Positions 16,383-26,031 are shown, numbered from the stretch's first letter. The stretch: 49,318 nucleotides of DNA from an uncultured Eubacteriales bacterium (GCA_949299505.1 CASGAS010000005.1:1-49318), one strand, 5' to 3'. Translations and numbers: made by a program. The notes: generated by a model from the letters alone, not told the origin.

Positions 16383-17292
16383 GTATATTGCGGATGCCCG
16401 CGACGCAGGCGAGCGGCTGGACGTTCTGCTTGCAGCCATGCTGCCCGAGCTTTCCCGATCGGCGCTGCAAAAGCTGATTGGTTCTGGCGCGGCAATGTGC
16501 AACGGCCGGCCCGCTTCCAAGAATACCCGGCTGCGCGCCGGGGACTGCGTGTGTCTGGAGCTGCCCGAAGCCAAGCCGCTTCGCGTGCAGGCGGAAAATA
16601 TTCCGCTCGACGTCGTGTATGAGGACGACGATTTGCTGGTCGTCAACAAGCCGAAGGGCATGGTCGTCCATCCCGCGCCCGGCAACCCGGACGGGACGCT
16701 GGTCAACGCGCTGCTGTGGCATTGCGGGGATTCGCTTTCCGGCATCAACGGCGTTTTGCGCCCCGGGATTGTCCACCGCATCGATAAGGATACCAGCGGG
16801 CTTCTGGTTGTTGCGAAAAACGATTTGGCGCATCGCGCGCTTGCCGAGCAAATCGCCGCGCACAGCTTTCTGCGGGAATACCGCGGCGTGGTCGTCGGGC
16901 ATTTGCGCGCGCCGTCGGGGACGGTCGACGCGCCCATAGGCCGCAGCGACCGGGACCGCAAAAAAATGGCCGTAACCGAAAAAAACAGCAAAGCGGCCGT
17001 TACGCATTACGAAACGCTTGAAGCCTTTTTGGGGTACAGCCTTTTGAAATTCCGGCTGGAGACCGGCCGCACGCACCAGATTCGCGTGCACATGGCCTAT
17101 CTTGGGCACCCGCTTGCGGGCGATGCGGTTTATGGGCGCCCGGGTCCTCGGGAAAAGGGCTTGCACGGGCAGTGCCTGCATGCAAAGGTTTTGGGCTTTA
17201 CACATCCGCGCACCGGTGAATTTCTGCGGTTTGACAGTGCGCTGCCGGAAGAATTTATACGATTTATGAGAGGGTTATCGCGTGAAAGTTGA
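16369..17292 (+). CDS. RluA/RluD-family pseudouridine synthase
   Basis: 307 residues. An N-terminal S4 RNA-binding domain (~14-70) precedes the RluA catalytic domain with HRIDKDTSG, where D139 is the catalytic aspartate, and the C-terminal LETGRTHQIRVH motif. It converts specific uridines in large-subunit rRNA to pseudouridine; the exact site cannot be read from the sequence, though the lspA neighbour and the S4 domain favour the RluD/YlyB type. AAGGAG is seven bases before ATG 16369. It overlaps lspA and the HAD gene that follows. Confidence 0.93.
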   Translation: MEAFEYIADARDAGERLDVLLAAMLPELSRSALQKLIGSGAAMCNGRPASKNTRLRAGDCVCLELPEAKPLRVQAENIPLDVVYEDDDLLVVNKPKGMVVHPAPGNPDGTLVNALLWHCGDSLSGINGVLRPGIVHRIDKDTSGLLVVAKNDLAHRALAEQIAAHSFLREYRGVVVGHLRAPSGTVDAPIGRSDRDRKKMAVTEKNSKAAVTHYETLEAFLGYSLLKFRLETGRTHQIRVHMAYLGHPLAGDAVYGRPGPREKGLHGQCLHAKVLGFTHPRTGEFLRFDSALPEEFIRFMRGLSRES

Positions 17293-18130
17293 AACGAGGG
17301 AGAAAACGGATTTTTCCGATTGGCTGGTCGCTTCGGATATTGACGGAACGCTGAACAACAAGCTGCGCCGCCTGCCCAAGCGCAATTACGAACGCATTTG
17401 TGAATTTGTGCTGGAAAAGAAGGGCCATTTTACCCTGGCTTCGGGGCGCAACGTAAGCTCCATGCGCAAGCCGTTCCAAAGCCTGCCGATTGCGTCTACG
17501 CCCGCCGTGCTGCTCAACGGCGCGGGCATCTACGACTACGAGCACGAAAAAATGCTCCGCTTTCACCCCATCAACCCCGCGGGCTACGAGCTGGTGCGGG
17601 CGGTCACCCAGAAATTCCCGGCGGTCGAAGTCGAAATTTTGACAGATACTAGTGCATATACGATTAACGCGCACATTTTTGCAAACATCATGCTGCGCGC
17701 CGACAATCTGCCGCACCGCAAGTTCCGGCGTATCGGCGAGGTCCCGCCCGACAACTGGGGCAAGGTCATTTTTCTCGGCATGCCGCCGCTCATTTCCGCC
17801 GTAAAAAAATACCTGCTGGCAATACAGGACCCGAACGTCAACTTCATGTCCTCCTCCGTTTCTTCCTTTGAAATGCTGGAAAAGGGCATACACAAGGGCG
17901 TCGGGGTTCTGGATATTGCCGATATGTACGGCATCGACCACAGTCACACCGCCGCCATCGGCGATTATTTCAACGACTACGAAATGCTCAAAAGCGTAGG
18001 GCTGCCCGCCGTGTGCGCGCAGGCGCCGCGTAAAATGCACGAGATTGCCAAATTCCACGCGTGCCACTGCAATCGCGGCGCCGTGGCCGACCTTCTCGAA
18101 TATATCATGTACGAATATAAAGGAGGATGA
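17282..18130 (+). CDS. HAD-superfamily (Cof-type) phosphatase
   Basis: 282 residues. Cytoplasmic HAD hydrolase of the Cof/IIB group: motif I DIDGTLNN (D19 nucleophile, D21 acid), motif II in LASGRN, a conserved Lys in KGIHKGVGV, and motif IV GDYFNDYEML. Such enzymes remove phosphate from sugar phosphates or cofactors such as FMN and PLP; the substrate here is not predictable. The start is GTG 17282 with AGAGGG upstream, overlapping the pseudouridine synthase by 11 bases. Its last codons contain the AGGAGG ribosome site of the transketolase subunit. Confidence 0.9.
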   Translation: MKVETREKTDFSDWLVASDIDGTLNNKLRRLPKRNYERICEFVLEKKGHFTLASGRNVSSMRKPFQSLPIASTPAVLLNGAGIYDYEHEKMLRFHPINPAGYELVRAVTQKFPAVEVEILTDTSAYTINAHIFANIMLRADNLPHRKFRRIGEVPPDNWGKVIFLGMPPLISAVKKYLLAIQDPNVNFMSSSVSSFEMLEKGIHKGVGVLDIADMYGIDHSHTAAIGDYFNDYEMLKSVGLPAVCAQAPRKMHEIAKFHACHCNRGAVADLLEYIMYEYKGG

Positions 18131-18134
18131 ATCC

Positions 18135-18977
18135 ATGGAGCAGACTTTGAAAAAAGAACTGCAAATCTTCGCGACCAAAACGCGCATGGGCGTGCTCGAG
18201 GGCGTATACAACGCCAAGGCGGGGCACCCGGGCGGGTCGCTGTCGATTTGCGACGTGCTGAGCTATCTTTACAATGTGCGTATGCGCGTGGACCCGAACG
18301 ACCCGAAGGGGGCGGACCGCGACCGGCTGGTGCTCTCCAAAGGCCACGCCGCGCCCGCGCTGTACGCCGCCCTGGCGCTTAAGGGCTTTTTCCCGGTCGA
18401 AACGCTCAAGACCCTGCGCAAATCGGACAGCTTTTTGCAGGGGCACCCCAACATGGATAAGGTTCCCGGCGTCGATATGAGCACCGGCTCTTTGGGGCAG
18501 GGCATTTCGGCCGCCGCCGGCATGGCGCTCGGCGCAAAGCTGGACGGAAAAGATTTCCATGTGTACGCGATTCTCGGCGACGGGGAATTGCAGGAGGGCC
18601 AGGTCTGGGAGGCGGCGATGTTCGCCGGCAACCACGCGCTTTCCAACCTCACCGCCATTGTGGACAACAACAATCTGCAAATCGACGGCACCATGGAAGA
18701 GGTCAACGCCCCGTATCCCATCGCCGAAAAATTCCGCGCGTTCAACTGGAACACCGTCGAAATAGACGGCCACGACTATGACGCGTTGGAGGCTGCGTTT
18801 GCCGCGGCGGACGCGTGCACGGACAGACCTACCGCCATTGTGATGCGCACCGTCAAGGGTAAGGGCGTTTCCTTTATGGAAAACGCCGTCGGCTGGCACG
18901 GCAGCGCGCCGAACACCGAACAGTATGAGCAGGCAATGCAGGAATTGCGCGCCGCTTTGGCAGAATTGGAGGCGTAA
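18135..18977 (+). CDS. Transketolase, N-terminal (TPP-binding) subunit
   Basis: 280 residues. Together with the next gene it makes a two-piece transketolase of the non-oxidative pentose phosphate pathway. The thiamine-diphosphate motif runs from GDGE (148-151) to NNN (178-180); AGHPGGSLS, LSKGHAAPALY and TGSLGQGIS line the active site. ATG 18135 has a perfect AGGAGG eight bases upstream; the frame stays open upstream but that part overlaps the HAD gene. Split transketolases are common in Clostridia. Confidence 0.95.
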   Translation: MEQTLKKELQIFATKTRMGVLEGVYNAKAGHPGGSLSICDVLSYLYNVRMRVDPNDPKGADRDRLVLSKGHAAPALYAALALKGFFPVETLKTLRKSDSFLQGHPNMDKVPGVDMSTGSLGQGISAAAGMALGAKLDGKDFHVYAILGDGELQEGQVWEAAMFAGNHALSNLTAIVDNNNLQIDGTMEEVNAPYPIAEKFRAFNWNTVEIDGHDYDALEAAFAAADACTDRPTAIVMRTVKGKGVSFMENAVGWHGSAPNTEQYEQAMQELRAALAELEA

Positions 18978-18980
18978 GCT

Positions 18981-19928
18981 ATGGCAGAAGTGGTAAAATG
19001 CGCCACCCGCGAGGCCTACGGTAAGGCGCTTGTGGAATTGGGCGAGCAGAATGACAAGGTATTGGTGCTGGATGCGGACTTGGCGGCCGCGACCAAGACC
19101 GGCATGTTCAAAAAAGCCTTTCCGGAGCGCTTTATTGACGTCGGCATCGCCGAAAGCAACCTGATGGGCGTCGCGGCGGGGCTTGCCGCCACGGGGCACA
19201 TCGTATTCGCCAGCTCGTTTGCAATGTTCGCCGCCGGGCGGGCGTTCGAGCAGGTGCGCAACTCGATTGGCTATCCGCACCTGAACGTCAAAATCGGCGC
19301 GACCCATGCCGGCATTTCCGTCGGCGAGGACGGCGCGAGCCACCAGTGCTGCGAGGATATCGCCCTGATGCGCTCCATTCCGGGCATGGTGATTTTGAAC
19401 CCGGCCGACGACGTGGAGGCGCGCGCCTGCGTGCTGGCCGCCGCCGCGCACGAGGGCCCCGTGTACATGCGCTTCGGGCGGCTTGCCGTGCCGCGCGTGT
19501 TCGATGAAACGTATCAATTTGAAATCGGCAAGGGCGCGGTTTTGCGCGAGGGTACGGACGTCACCATCGTCGCGACGGGCCTTATGGTCAACGAGGCGCT
19601 TTTGGCCGCCGAAACGCTGCAAAACGAGGGCGTTTCGGCGCGCGTCGTCAACATGGCGACGATTAAGCCCATTGACCGCGATATCCTGATCGATTCCGCA
19701 AAAAAGACCGGCGCCATTGTGACCGCGGAGGAGCACAACGTGCTCGGCGGACTTGGCGGCGCGGTCGCGGAGGTCATCTGCGAGACCGTCCCCGTTCCGG
19801 TGCTGCGCGTCGGCGTGGAGGACGTGTTCGGCAAATCCGGCCCGGCGGTCGAGCTGCTGCACCTGTTCGGTCTGGATGCGGCGCACATCGTCGAAAAGGC
19901 GAAACAGGCCGTCAAAATGAAAGCGTAA
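18981..19928 (+). CDS. Transketolase, C-terminal subunit
   Basis: 315 residues. Carries the pyrimidine-binding half (residues ~1-170, with VGIAESNLMGVAAGLA and THAGISVGEDGASHQ) and the transketolase C-terminal domain (~180-310). It starts three bases after the stop of the first subunit and is the last gene of the ~16-kb plus-strand run, ending at the strong terminator at 19945. DXP synthase-like proteins share this fold, but the split arrangement and length favour transketolase. Confidence 0.95.
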   Translation: MAEVVKCATREAYGKALVELGEQNDKVLVLDADLAAATKTGMFKKAFPERFIDVGIAESNLMGVAAGLAATGHIVFASSFAMFAAGRAFEQVRNSIGYPHLNVKIGATHAGISVGEDGASHQCCEDIALMRSIPGMVILNPADDVEARACVLAAAAHEGPVYMRFGRLAVPRVFDETYQFEIGKGAVLREGTDVTIVATGLMVNEALLAAETLQNEGVSARVVNMATIKPIDRDILIDSAKKTGAIVTAEEHNVLGGLGGAVAEVICETVPVPVLRVGVEDVFGKSGPAVELLHLFGLDAAHIVEKAKQAVKMKA

Positions 19929-19944
19929 ACAATCCAAAAACCGA

Positions 19945-19983
19945 AACAGCGGGGAGACGAAACCGTCTCCCCGCTGTTTTTCT
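19945..19983. terminator. Strong bidirectional terminator
   Basis: Perfect 16-bp stem AAACAGCGGGGAGACG / CGTCTCCCCGCTGTTT (19945-19960, 19965-19980), loop AAAC, then TTC. It lies between the transketolase and alpha-mannosidase genes, which converge. Confidence 0.92.
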
Positions 19984-19996
19984 ATGCGTCAGGCTG

Positions 19997-22900
19997 TTAA
20001 TCGTCTTCGACGATGGCCGTGGCGGCAAACACAAGCACGTCCTCGGCCACCGGAAGTGTCAAGCGGTCTCCCTTTACAGGAATTTTCTCAAAGAAGAGAT
20101 AGCCCTGCTTGGCGATGGCGTCGCCGGCGGCTTTGTGCAGATGCGTAAATTCATAGGCGAGCGTGCAGCGCTTGCGGTAGCCCGTGCGCTTTTGCTTGCC
20201 TTCGCACAGGTCGCCTTCGCCAAGCGCCTCCAGGCAGTCCGGAATTTGTACGCGCCCGCTTTCCGGGAACGTGCAGCCCCGATCGCCGCGCACGGCGGTC
20301 AGCACCAGCGCAACGGCGCGCGTGCCCTTCGGCAAAAGCAGCGTCTGCCCGCAGCAGGCAACGGCGTTTTGCGTGCCGCCGTTCAATGTAAAGGAAATTC
20401 CTTTACAGGTAAGACGCTGCGGGAACAGCTCCGCCGGAATGGAATAGCCGCCCAACGGCCCGTCCGTCCGCTTTCCGTTCGGCGACAGCGCCGATACGCT
20501 GACCGGTAGCCGCAGCGGAATCTGCCGCGGCACGCTGCATGCTTTGCCGAACGGCTTACATTCGAGTAAAAACGTCATCGGCGCAAAGGGCTCGATGTCA
20601 AAGACCAGCTCGCCCTTCTGCGGGCGCAGGGCCTTTAAGGGCTGCTCCTGCGCGTTGCAAAGCCACGCCTTGCGAATGCCCGCGCCGACGCGCAGCCGCA
20701 CGCCGGTTTGCTTTTTGCCAGTGCCCTCGTTGACGCGGACAATCAGATTTTCGTTGTCCTGCGCTTTTTTCAGCGCGCGCAAAATTACGCCGTCCGCCGA
20801 AAGCTCGGCAAAGGAAAAGACCGGGTCCAGAACGCCGTTTCGATTTGCGCGAACGGGGAACGCGCGCAGCGGCTGGTTAAACGCCGCGCCCGCCGCCTGC
20901 GTTTCGGCAAGGTCGGCGCCCGCGTGGCTGAAAATGCCGAAGGCGTAGCGGTTCCAGCCGAGGTCGAGCTGATCTTGGTGGCTGTCGGGCAAAAAGCCGA
21001 ACCGCGGCGTGTGCAGGCCGGTTAGGCGCAGGGTGTCGGCCGCCGGGTGGTCCCAGCCGTATTTGCAGTCGCTTAACACGGAAACGCCGCGTTCGCCGTC
21101 GCTGATGTCCGCCCAGTTCTGCCCCGGGACTTCATAGAGCTTCGGGGTGTTGAGACCGCGCCGAATGTAGCCCAGCCCCAGGTCGTATGCGGCCTGCTCG
21201 TTTTGCACGCGCAGCACGAACGGCGTTTTTAAGAGCGTTCGCTTTTCCTGCCAGTAAATGAGGTTGTCCACGCGCACCGTGTCTTCGTAAAGCCCAAGGC
21301 TTATGCGCTGGAAAAAGACGGATTTCCCCGCCGTGCGGCGCGTTTCGATTGTGACGCGCGCCGGGCCGTTTTCCAGAATTTTGAATTGCGGCTTTTCTGC
21401 GAAGCGCGTGGGCGCGGCCATGACCTCCTTGTAGTCCAGCTCCCAGGCGGGCCACATTTTGGAACCGTTGTATCGAAACAGCGCCATGCGCACCGGGGCT
21501 TTCAAAAGCTCCGCCTGCAGCGTCTTGTCAAAGACCGACGCGATGTCGCCGTTTTCGTCCAGCGCAACGCGGTACCGCTCGTTTTCAAGCGTCCGCGCGG
21601 TGCAGGCCAGCCCCGTTTCCTTTGCATACGGCGCTTTGGCGGGCGTAACGCAGTACAGCGCAAGTCCGTTCGCGGGGACTTCGGCGGCGAAAACAACCTC
21701 GCCGTTCCCGTTTAGCTGGCTGGGCACGGTTCTGCCCTTTGCGTCCTTCACATGTACATACGCTGTTCCCACCGGCAGGGATACGCGGCAGGCGACGGCT
21801 CCGCGCCTTGCAAAGCCCGTCGGATTCGCCACGGCGACGGTCGTCCCGCGGGAAAACGGCGCGCGCATTTGCCGCGCTGTGGCCTGGACCGCGCTTTCAT
21901 AGACGCCTGCGAACTGGTTGAGCGACAGCACATAGTCGTTCCAGCTGCGGCGGTATACGCGCGAAAGGGAGGTGCCGGGCAGGTCGTCGTGGAACTGGTG
22001 CGCAATGACGCGCTTCCACGCGGTGTCGAGCACCGCCTGCGGGTATTCGGCCGCGCCGAGCCACGCCGCCGCGGCGGAAAACCGTTCGGCAGCGTCGGCG
22101 GTCTGCTCGTTTTGCTTGTTTAAGCGCTTGCCCAGCGCGCGCGAGGTGTAGCCGCCCACGCCGTGGTCGGTCGAAACAAGCTCATTGTTCCAGACGGGCA
22201 GTCTTTCTTTTTCTTCGGCGGAAAGCTCCGCGTCCATCAGACGAAATACGCCGTCGGTATTTGTAACGGCGACGTCCACCGCTTCGCCGGCGTTTTGGCG
22301 CAGCTCGGAAACGACGGTTTTGACGGACTTCTCTTTCGGCGCGCCGCCGCGGTCGCCGACACCGTGTAAAAGGTAGGTCATGGGAAGGCCGTATTCCCGG
22401 ATGTTTTTGTCGAGCTTCTTCGGCGCGTTTTTGTGCGCGCGCACGCTCTCGAGCGTCGCGCTGTAATCCTGCGCGTCGAGCGAGGCATAGACCCGGCTGC
22501 CGTCCACGCCCTGCCAGAACCCCAAATCGAACGGGATTCCGTACGCCGAGCTCCACGTCAGCTTCTGCGTCGTAAAGCCCAACAGCCCCGCGTGCCGGAT
22601 GATGCTCGGCAGCGCGTACCCGAAGCCGAAGCAGTCGGGCAGGTAGATGTCGAGGCTCGTTTTGCCGAATTTCTCAAGGAAGTAGTGGTTGCCGTACAAA
22701 ATGTTCCGGAACAGCGCTTCGGGCGAGGGAACGTTGACGTCGCCGTTTTCATAGGCGCTGCCCGCCACAAACCAGCGGTTCGCCGCCACATAGCGGCGCA
22801 GGCGCTCGAAATCGGCGGGATAGTATTCCTCCATCAGCTCATAGCGGCGGCTGCCCTCAAAGCTGAACACATATTCCGGGTACTTTTCAAACAGCCGGAA

Positions 22901-23020
22901 ATTTTCCCGCAGCGTCGCGGGGATGTATTCGCGCACCGTCGTTTCAAAATCCCAGTTCCAAACGGTGTCCAGGTGCGCGGTCGCAACGGTGTATATGGTA
23001 GGCTTTTTCTTCGGTGTCAT
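19997..23020 (-). CDS. Glycoside hydrolase family 38 alpha-mannosidase
   Basis: 1007 residues. The N-terminal GH38 domain shows the zinc ligands H16 and D18 (ATAHLDTVWNW) and the nucleophile D129 in LPDCFGFGYALPSI; a helical middle domain and a long beta-rich C-terminal half follow, as usual in this family. It hydrolyses alpha-mannosidic bonds. No signal peptide, so it acts on imported material. ATG 23020 has AAAGGA five bases upstream; TTG 23035 is an in-frame alternative. It is the last gene of an eight-gene minus-strand operon that includes a GPH sugar symporter, consistent with uptake and trimming of mannose-containing oligosaccharides. Confidence 0.92.
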   Translation of the reverse strand: MTPKKKPTIYTVATAHLDTVWNWDFETTVREYIPATLRENFRLFEKYPEYVFSFEGSRRYELMEEYYPADFERLRRYVAANRWFVAGSAYENGDVNVPSPEALFRNILYGNHYFLEKFGKTSLDIYLPDCFGFGYALPSIIRHAGLLGFTTQKLTWSSAYGIPFDLGFWQGVDGSRVYASLDAQDYSATLESVRAHKNAPKKLDKNIREYGLPMTYLLHGVGDRGGAPKEKSVKTVVSELRQNAGEAVDVAVTNTDGVFRLMDAELSAEEKERLPVWNNELVSTDHGVGGYTSRALGKRLNKQNEQTADAAERFSAAAAWLGAAEYPQAVLDTAWKRVIAHQFHDDLPGTSLSRVYRRSWNDYVLSLNQFAGVYESAVQATARQMRAPFSRGTTVAVANPTGFARRGAVACRVSLPVGTAYVHVKDAKGRTVPSQLNGNGEVVFAAEVPANGLALYCVTPAKAPYAKETGLACTARTLENERYRVALDENGDIASVFDKTLQAELLKAPVRMALFRYNGSKMWPAWELDYKEVMAAPTRFAEKPQFKILENGPARVTIETRRTAGKSVFFQRISLGLYEDTVRVDNLIYWQEKRTLLKTPFVLRVQNEQAAYDLGLGYIRRGLNTPKLYEVPGQNWADISDGERGVSVLSDCKYGWDHPAADTLRLTGLHTPRFGFLPDSHQDQLDLGWNRYAFGIFSHAGADLAETQAAGAAFNQPLRAFPVRANRNGVLDPVFSFAELSADGVILRALKKAQDNENLIVRVNEGTGKKQTGVRLRVGAGIRKAWLCNAQEQPLKALRPQKGELVFDIEPFAPMTFLLECKPFGKACSVPRQIPLRLPVSVSALSPNGKRTDGPLGGYSIPAELFPQRLTCKGISFTLNGGTQNAVACCGQTLLLPKGTRAVALVLTAVRGDRGCTFPESGRVQIPDCLEALGEGDLCEGKQKRTGYRKRCTLAYEFTHLHKAAGDAIAKQGYLFFEKIPVKGDRLTLPVAEDVLVFAATAIVEDD

Positions 23021-23071
23021 AAGCGTCCTTTCCAAGAAGCGTTCTGTGTTTTTCGGTTTCCGCCAGCCGCT

Positions 23072-24316
23072 TTATTTGGCCTTGCGCTTCTTTACGGCGC
23101 GCACAATCAGCGCCGCCGCGCCGCCGAGCACCACAAGTCCGCCGAGCGTGCCGAAAAGGGCGGGCAGGAATTTGGACTGGTATGCGCCGTACCCGTGCTG
23201 GTCCTTGAAGACGTTCCACACGCGCGCGCAGCCCAAATCGTCATAGGTCAGCACGTCGGTTTCAAAGGTAGACAGGTCGTCCTCATGCAGCGTAATGGTG
23301 CGCACGCCGCGGTAGTTGCCGTAGCTGTAAAACGTGCAGGCGGGCACGGCGACAAGCTGTACGCCCTCGTATTCGCCCATAAAGTCGTTCGTGTGGTCGT
23401 GGCCGAAAAAGGCGCCGAGAATGTCGCCGGTCTCCAGCCAGCTTTGGAACTGGCCGCCGTTTTTGTCGGGCGGGCAGGGGGCTTCGCGCACGTCGCCCTG
23501 GGTAAGATTGCTTGCCAGATACCAGGTGTCGTGGAAGCTGCTGTTCCCGCGGAACGCGCCCTTTGAGCTCTTGTCAACCGTCTCAAACATATCGTACACT
23601 TCCGGCACGATAATGTGCTGGAACAAAAGCGACGGGACCGCTTTTCCGCCGTTTTGCGCCTTGAGCGCTTCGGCGGTGCGTTTGTACCAGGCGGTCTGGT
23701 CGGCATGCACATAGCCGTAGCCGCCGCCCTCCTCCTCCGTCGCATACGGATTCGAGTCCATGCACCAGAGGTTGAAAACGGTCTTTTCCCCCGCGCTGTC
23801 CAAAATGGGCAGGTTGTAGTTGCAGTAGCCGGTCATCTCCTCGCCCGCAACGGCGACGCAGGACGGGTATTTCTGGAAGCAGGAAAGCAGAAACGCTTTT
23901 GCCTCCTCCTCGGTCATGCCGACGTTCTCGCTGCAAAGCCCCTCATGGTCATGGTTGCCGAATACGAGCGCGAACGGAATGCCGCGGTCGTCAATGGGCT
24001 TGGCAATGGCGTCGACGGCCTGTACCGTTTCCTCCTTGGTTACGCCGTTCCAGTATCCGGCGATGTTGTCGCCCAACAGGATGACAAGGTCCGGCTCGGT
24101 TTTGTCAAGTGCGGCGTTCAAAATGGCAAGGGTCTCTTTCTGCGGCTTGTTTGTGTCCTGCAGGTCTGCAAGAACTAAGATTTTGAATGTACCGTTGTGG
24201 AATTGCAAGGGTCCGACCTCCGTAGTTTGTGCTGATGCCGCCAGGGACAGCCCGCAAAGCAGGAGCGCCGCCAGCAGCAGGGAAATGCATTTGCGTACAA
24301 GCTTAAATTTTTTCAT
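23072..24316 (-). CDS. Secreted, membrane-anchored metallophosphoesterase
   Basis: 414 residues. Signal peptide (1-29, ending AASA), calcineurin-like phosphoesterase domain, and a C-terminal membrane helix (~382-407) with basic tail VKKRKAK. Metal motifs: D51 and Q53 (LADLQD), GDN (82-84), GNHD (120-123), a His in LLFQHIIVPE and GHDH near the end. Motif I has Gln where most members have His, as does the paralog at 38179. The catalytic domain should face outside the cell. Such Dcr2-like enzymes remove phosphate from varied esters; substrate unknown. It overlaps the zinc-ribbon gene upstream by 14 bases. Confidence 0.9.
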   Translation of the reverse strand: MKKFKLVRKCISLLLAALLLCGLSLAASAQTTEVGPLQFHNGTFKILVLADLQDTNKPQKETLAILNAALDKTEPDLVILLGDNIAGYWNGVTKEETVQAVDAIAKPIDDRGIPFALVFGNHDHEGLCSENVGMTEEEAKAFLLSCFQKYPSCVAVAGEEMTGYCNYNLPILDSAGEKTVFNLWCMDSNPYATEEEGGGYGYVHADQTAWYKRTAEALKAQNGGKAVPSLLFQHIIVPEVYDMFETVDKSSKGAFRGNSSFHDTWYLASNLTQGDVREAPCPPDKNGGQFQSWLETGDILGAFFGHDHTNDFMGEYEGVQLVAVPACTFYSYGNYRGVRTITLHEDDLSTFETDVLTYDDLGCARVWNVFKDQHGYGAYQSKFLPALFGTLGGLVVLGGAAALIVRAVKKRKAK

Positions 24317-24563
24317 CTTCTTCCTCTTTCTTCTGTGCGGCCTCCTCGGCCGCCTGCCGTTCGCGCTTTTGCCGGATGCGCTTGGGCGTGAGCTTATAAA
24401 GCAGCGCGTCCACCTTGGCCCATTCGGCCTCGGCTTTTTCGGCGTCGGCCTCTAAGCGCGCCTCCATGTTGTAGTACATCAGGTTGCACCCGCAGTGCGG
24501 GCACTCGGGCTTTAAGTCGAAAACACGCAGCTTGCCGCCGCATTTCGGGCATTTGTTATCCAT
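24303..24563 (-). CDS. Small zinc-ribbon protein
   Basis: 86 residues. Two CxxC knuckles (CPKCGGK at 5-11 and CPHCGC at 21-26) form a zinc ribbon at the N-terminus; the rest is a charged helix, probably coiled coil, rich in Glu, Lys and Ala. No transmembrane part. It overlaps the transporter gene upstream (8 bases) and the phosphoesterase gene downstream (14 bases), so it is translated as part of this operon. Function unknown. Confidence 0.85.
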   Translation of the reverse strand: MDNKCPKCGGKLRVFDLKPECPHCGCNLMYYNMEARLEADAEKAEAEWAKVDALLYKLTPKRIRQKRERQAAEEAAQKKEEEDEKI

Positions 24564-26031
24564 TGGCTTCCTCCTGCGTATGCTGCGCGGTCATTTCCTT
24601 CGACAGCTTCTCGCGGTGCTCGCGAATATCCGCCTGGATGCGTTTGAGCTTTTCGCCGTCCAGGTCGTAGAACGCGTACGGAATCAGGGAAATAAGGCTT
24701 AGCACCTGCGGAATCATCGTGACCAGCGCCCACAGCCACAGCCGCGTGTTGACGCCGCTCGTCTCCACAAGCACCATGTCCGCGCCGACCTCCTGCAGGC
24801 CGATAAACGGGATAATCAGCGTTGCAATGCCGGTGCTCAAAGAGCCGGTCAGCTTGCTGATGAAGGTTAAAAGGCTGAAGGTCATGCCTTCGTTGCGCTC
24901 GCCGGTTTTCCACTCCATGTAGTCGACCGTGTCGCCGACCATCTTGGTCGGCACGACCATGGAAATGCTCGAGACCGCGCTCGTAAAGAAGCCCTGCAGG
25001 CTTAAAAGCGGAACGATAATGCGCGGGTCGGTGTAGTTGCGGAAGCCGAGGAAGAAGATGATGGTCGTCACAATGGCTTTAATCAGCGCAATGCGGATGA
25101 CAATCTGCTTCGATGTCCACCGCTTTTCAAACCACGGAATCAGCAGATAGGCGAAAAAGCCCATGACCGTGCCGGGAATGCCCGCCAGAATGGACAGGCT
25201 CGCAATCCCCAAGGAGAGCTTGTAGTAGTATTGCGTAAAGACGTCCGCAATGCCGCCCACGGTGCCGAGGATGTTGGACAGGACGATAAGCAGCAGCGGC
25301 TTGTTTTTGAAAAGGAATCGGAAGCAGTCCAAAAGCTTGGGCTCGTCGGCGCTTTGCACGGCGCGTTCCCGGGTTTTAAGCCCGCCCAAGAAGAATAGCA
25401 GCATGCCGACCGTCGCGGCCAGCGTCCCCATAAAGAGGAACACCTGCTTTAAGTCCCAGCCGATGGTGCCGGCGGTGCTTAAATCGATGAAAATCGGAAT
25501 CGCAATCCCGACCACGCCGCCGATGATGCTCGACAAAAACCGCGCCGAGGTGATGCAGCGCGAACGGTCGCCGGGGCTCGGCGAAATCGCGGCGGAAAGG
25601 CCCCAGAACGGGATGTCGCCTATGGTGTAGAAAAACTCCCAGACGAAATAGGTAATCCACATATACACGATTTTCGCCATGGTGCTTTCCACGCCCGACA
25701 AAAATTCCGCCCCGCCGAAAAAGACGACGGTCGCAATCCCCAAGGGAATCGGGACGAACAGCAGGTACGGGCGCAGCTTGCCGTAGCGTGTGCGCGTCCG
25801 GTCGACGATGCTGCCCATCAGCGGGTCGTTGAAGGCGTCCCAAAGCCCCAAAACAAAGACCATCAGTGTGACGGCCTCGCTCGGGATACCGAATACGGTG
25901 ACCAGATAAAACGTCAGCTGCGAGCGAATCAGGTTGTATCCGATTACCTGACCGCCGTTGGCAACGCCGTACAGCACCGTTTCCTTGACGCCGACGTAGC
26001 GGCGTTCCTTTGCGGCTTCTGCAGCCTGCAT
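24556..26031 (-). CDS. GPH-family sugar:cation symporter (MFS)
   Basis: 491 residues, about 12 membrane helices. The start (GVKETVLYGVANGGQVIGYN) and the DAFNDPLMGSIVDRTRTRYGKLRPYLL stretch are the hallmark of glycoside-pentoside-hexuronide symporters of the MelB type, with the conserved Asp and the loop 2-3 Arg/Lys. It takes up a glycoside with Na+ or H+. In this operon it is the likely importer of sugar released by the secreted or surface steps, feeding the GH38 mannosidase. AAAGGAGAG lies upstream of the ATG. Confidence 0.92.
   Translation of the reverse strand: MQAAEAAKERRYVGVKETVLYGVANGGQVIGYNLIRSQLTFYLVTVFGIPSEAVTLMVFVLGLWDAFNDPLMGSIVDRTRTRYGKLRPYLLFVPIPLGIATVVFFGGAEFLSGVESTMAKIVYMWITYFVWEFFYTIGDIPFWGLSAAISPSPGDRSRCITSARFLSSIIGGVVGIAIPIFIDLSTAGTIGWDLKQVFLFMGTLAATVGMLLFFLGGLKTRERAVQSADEPKLLDCFRFLFKNKPLLLIVLSNILGTVGGIADVFTQYYYKLSLGIASLSILAGIPGTVMGFFAYLLIPWFEKRWTSKQIVIRIALIKAIVTTIIFFLGFRNYTDPRIIVPLLSLQGFFTSAVSSISMVVPTKMVGDTVDYMEWKTGERNEGMTFSLLTFISKLTGSLSTGIATLIIPFIGLQEVGADMVLVETSGVNTRLWLWALVTMIPQVLSLISLIPYAFYDLDGEKLKRIQADIREHREKLSKEMTAQHTQEEANG

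Noticed and set aside
17639-17673. TTGACA inside the HAD phosphatase gene as an internal promoter for the transketolase genes
   Set aside because: At 17-base spacing the -10 is GATTAA, a poor match, and it is 490 bases upstream of the transketolase start.
18105-19937. 610-codon minus-strand open frame opposite the transketolase genes
   Set aside because: Codon-position shadow of a GC-rich gene pair; His/Arg/Gly-rich without any domain, and transketolase motifs on the plus strand are unambiguous.
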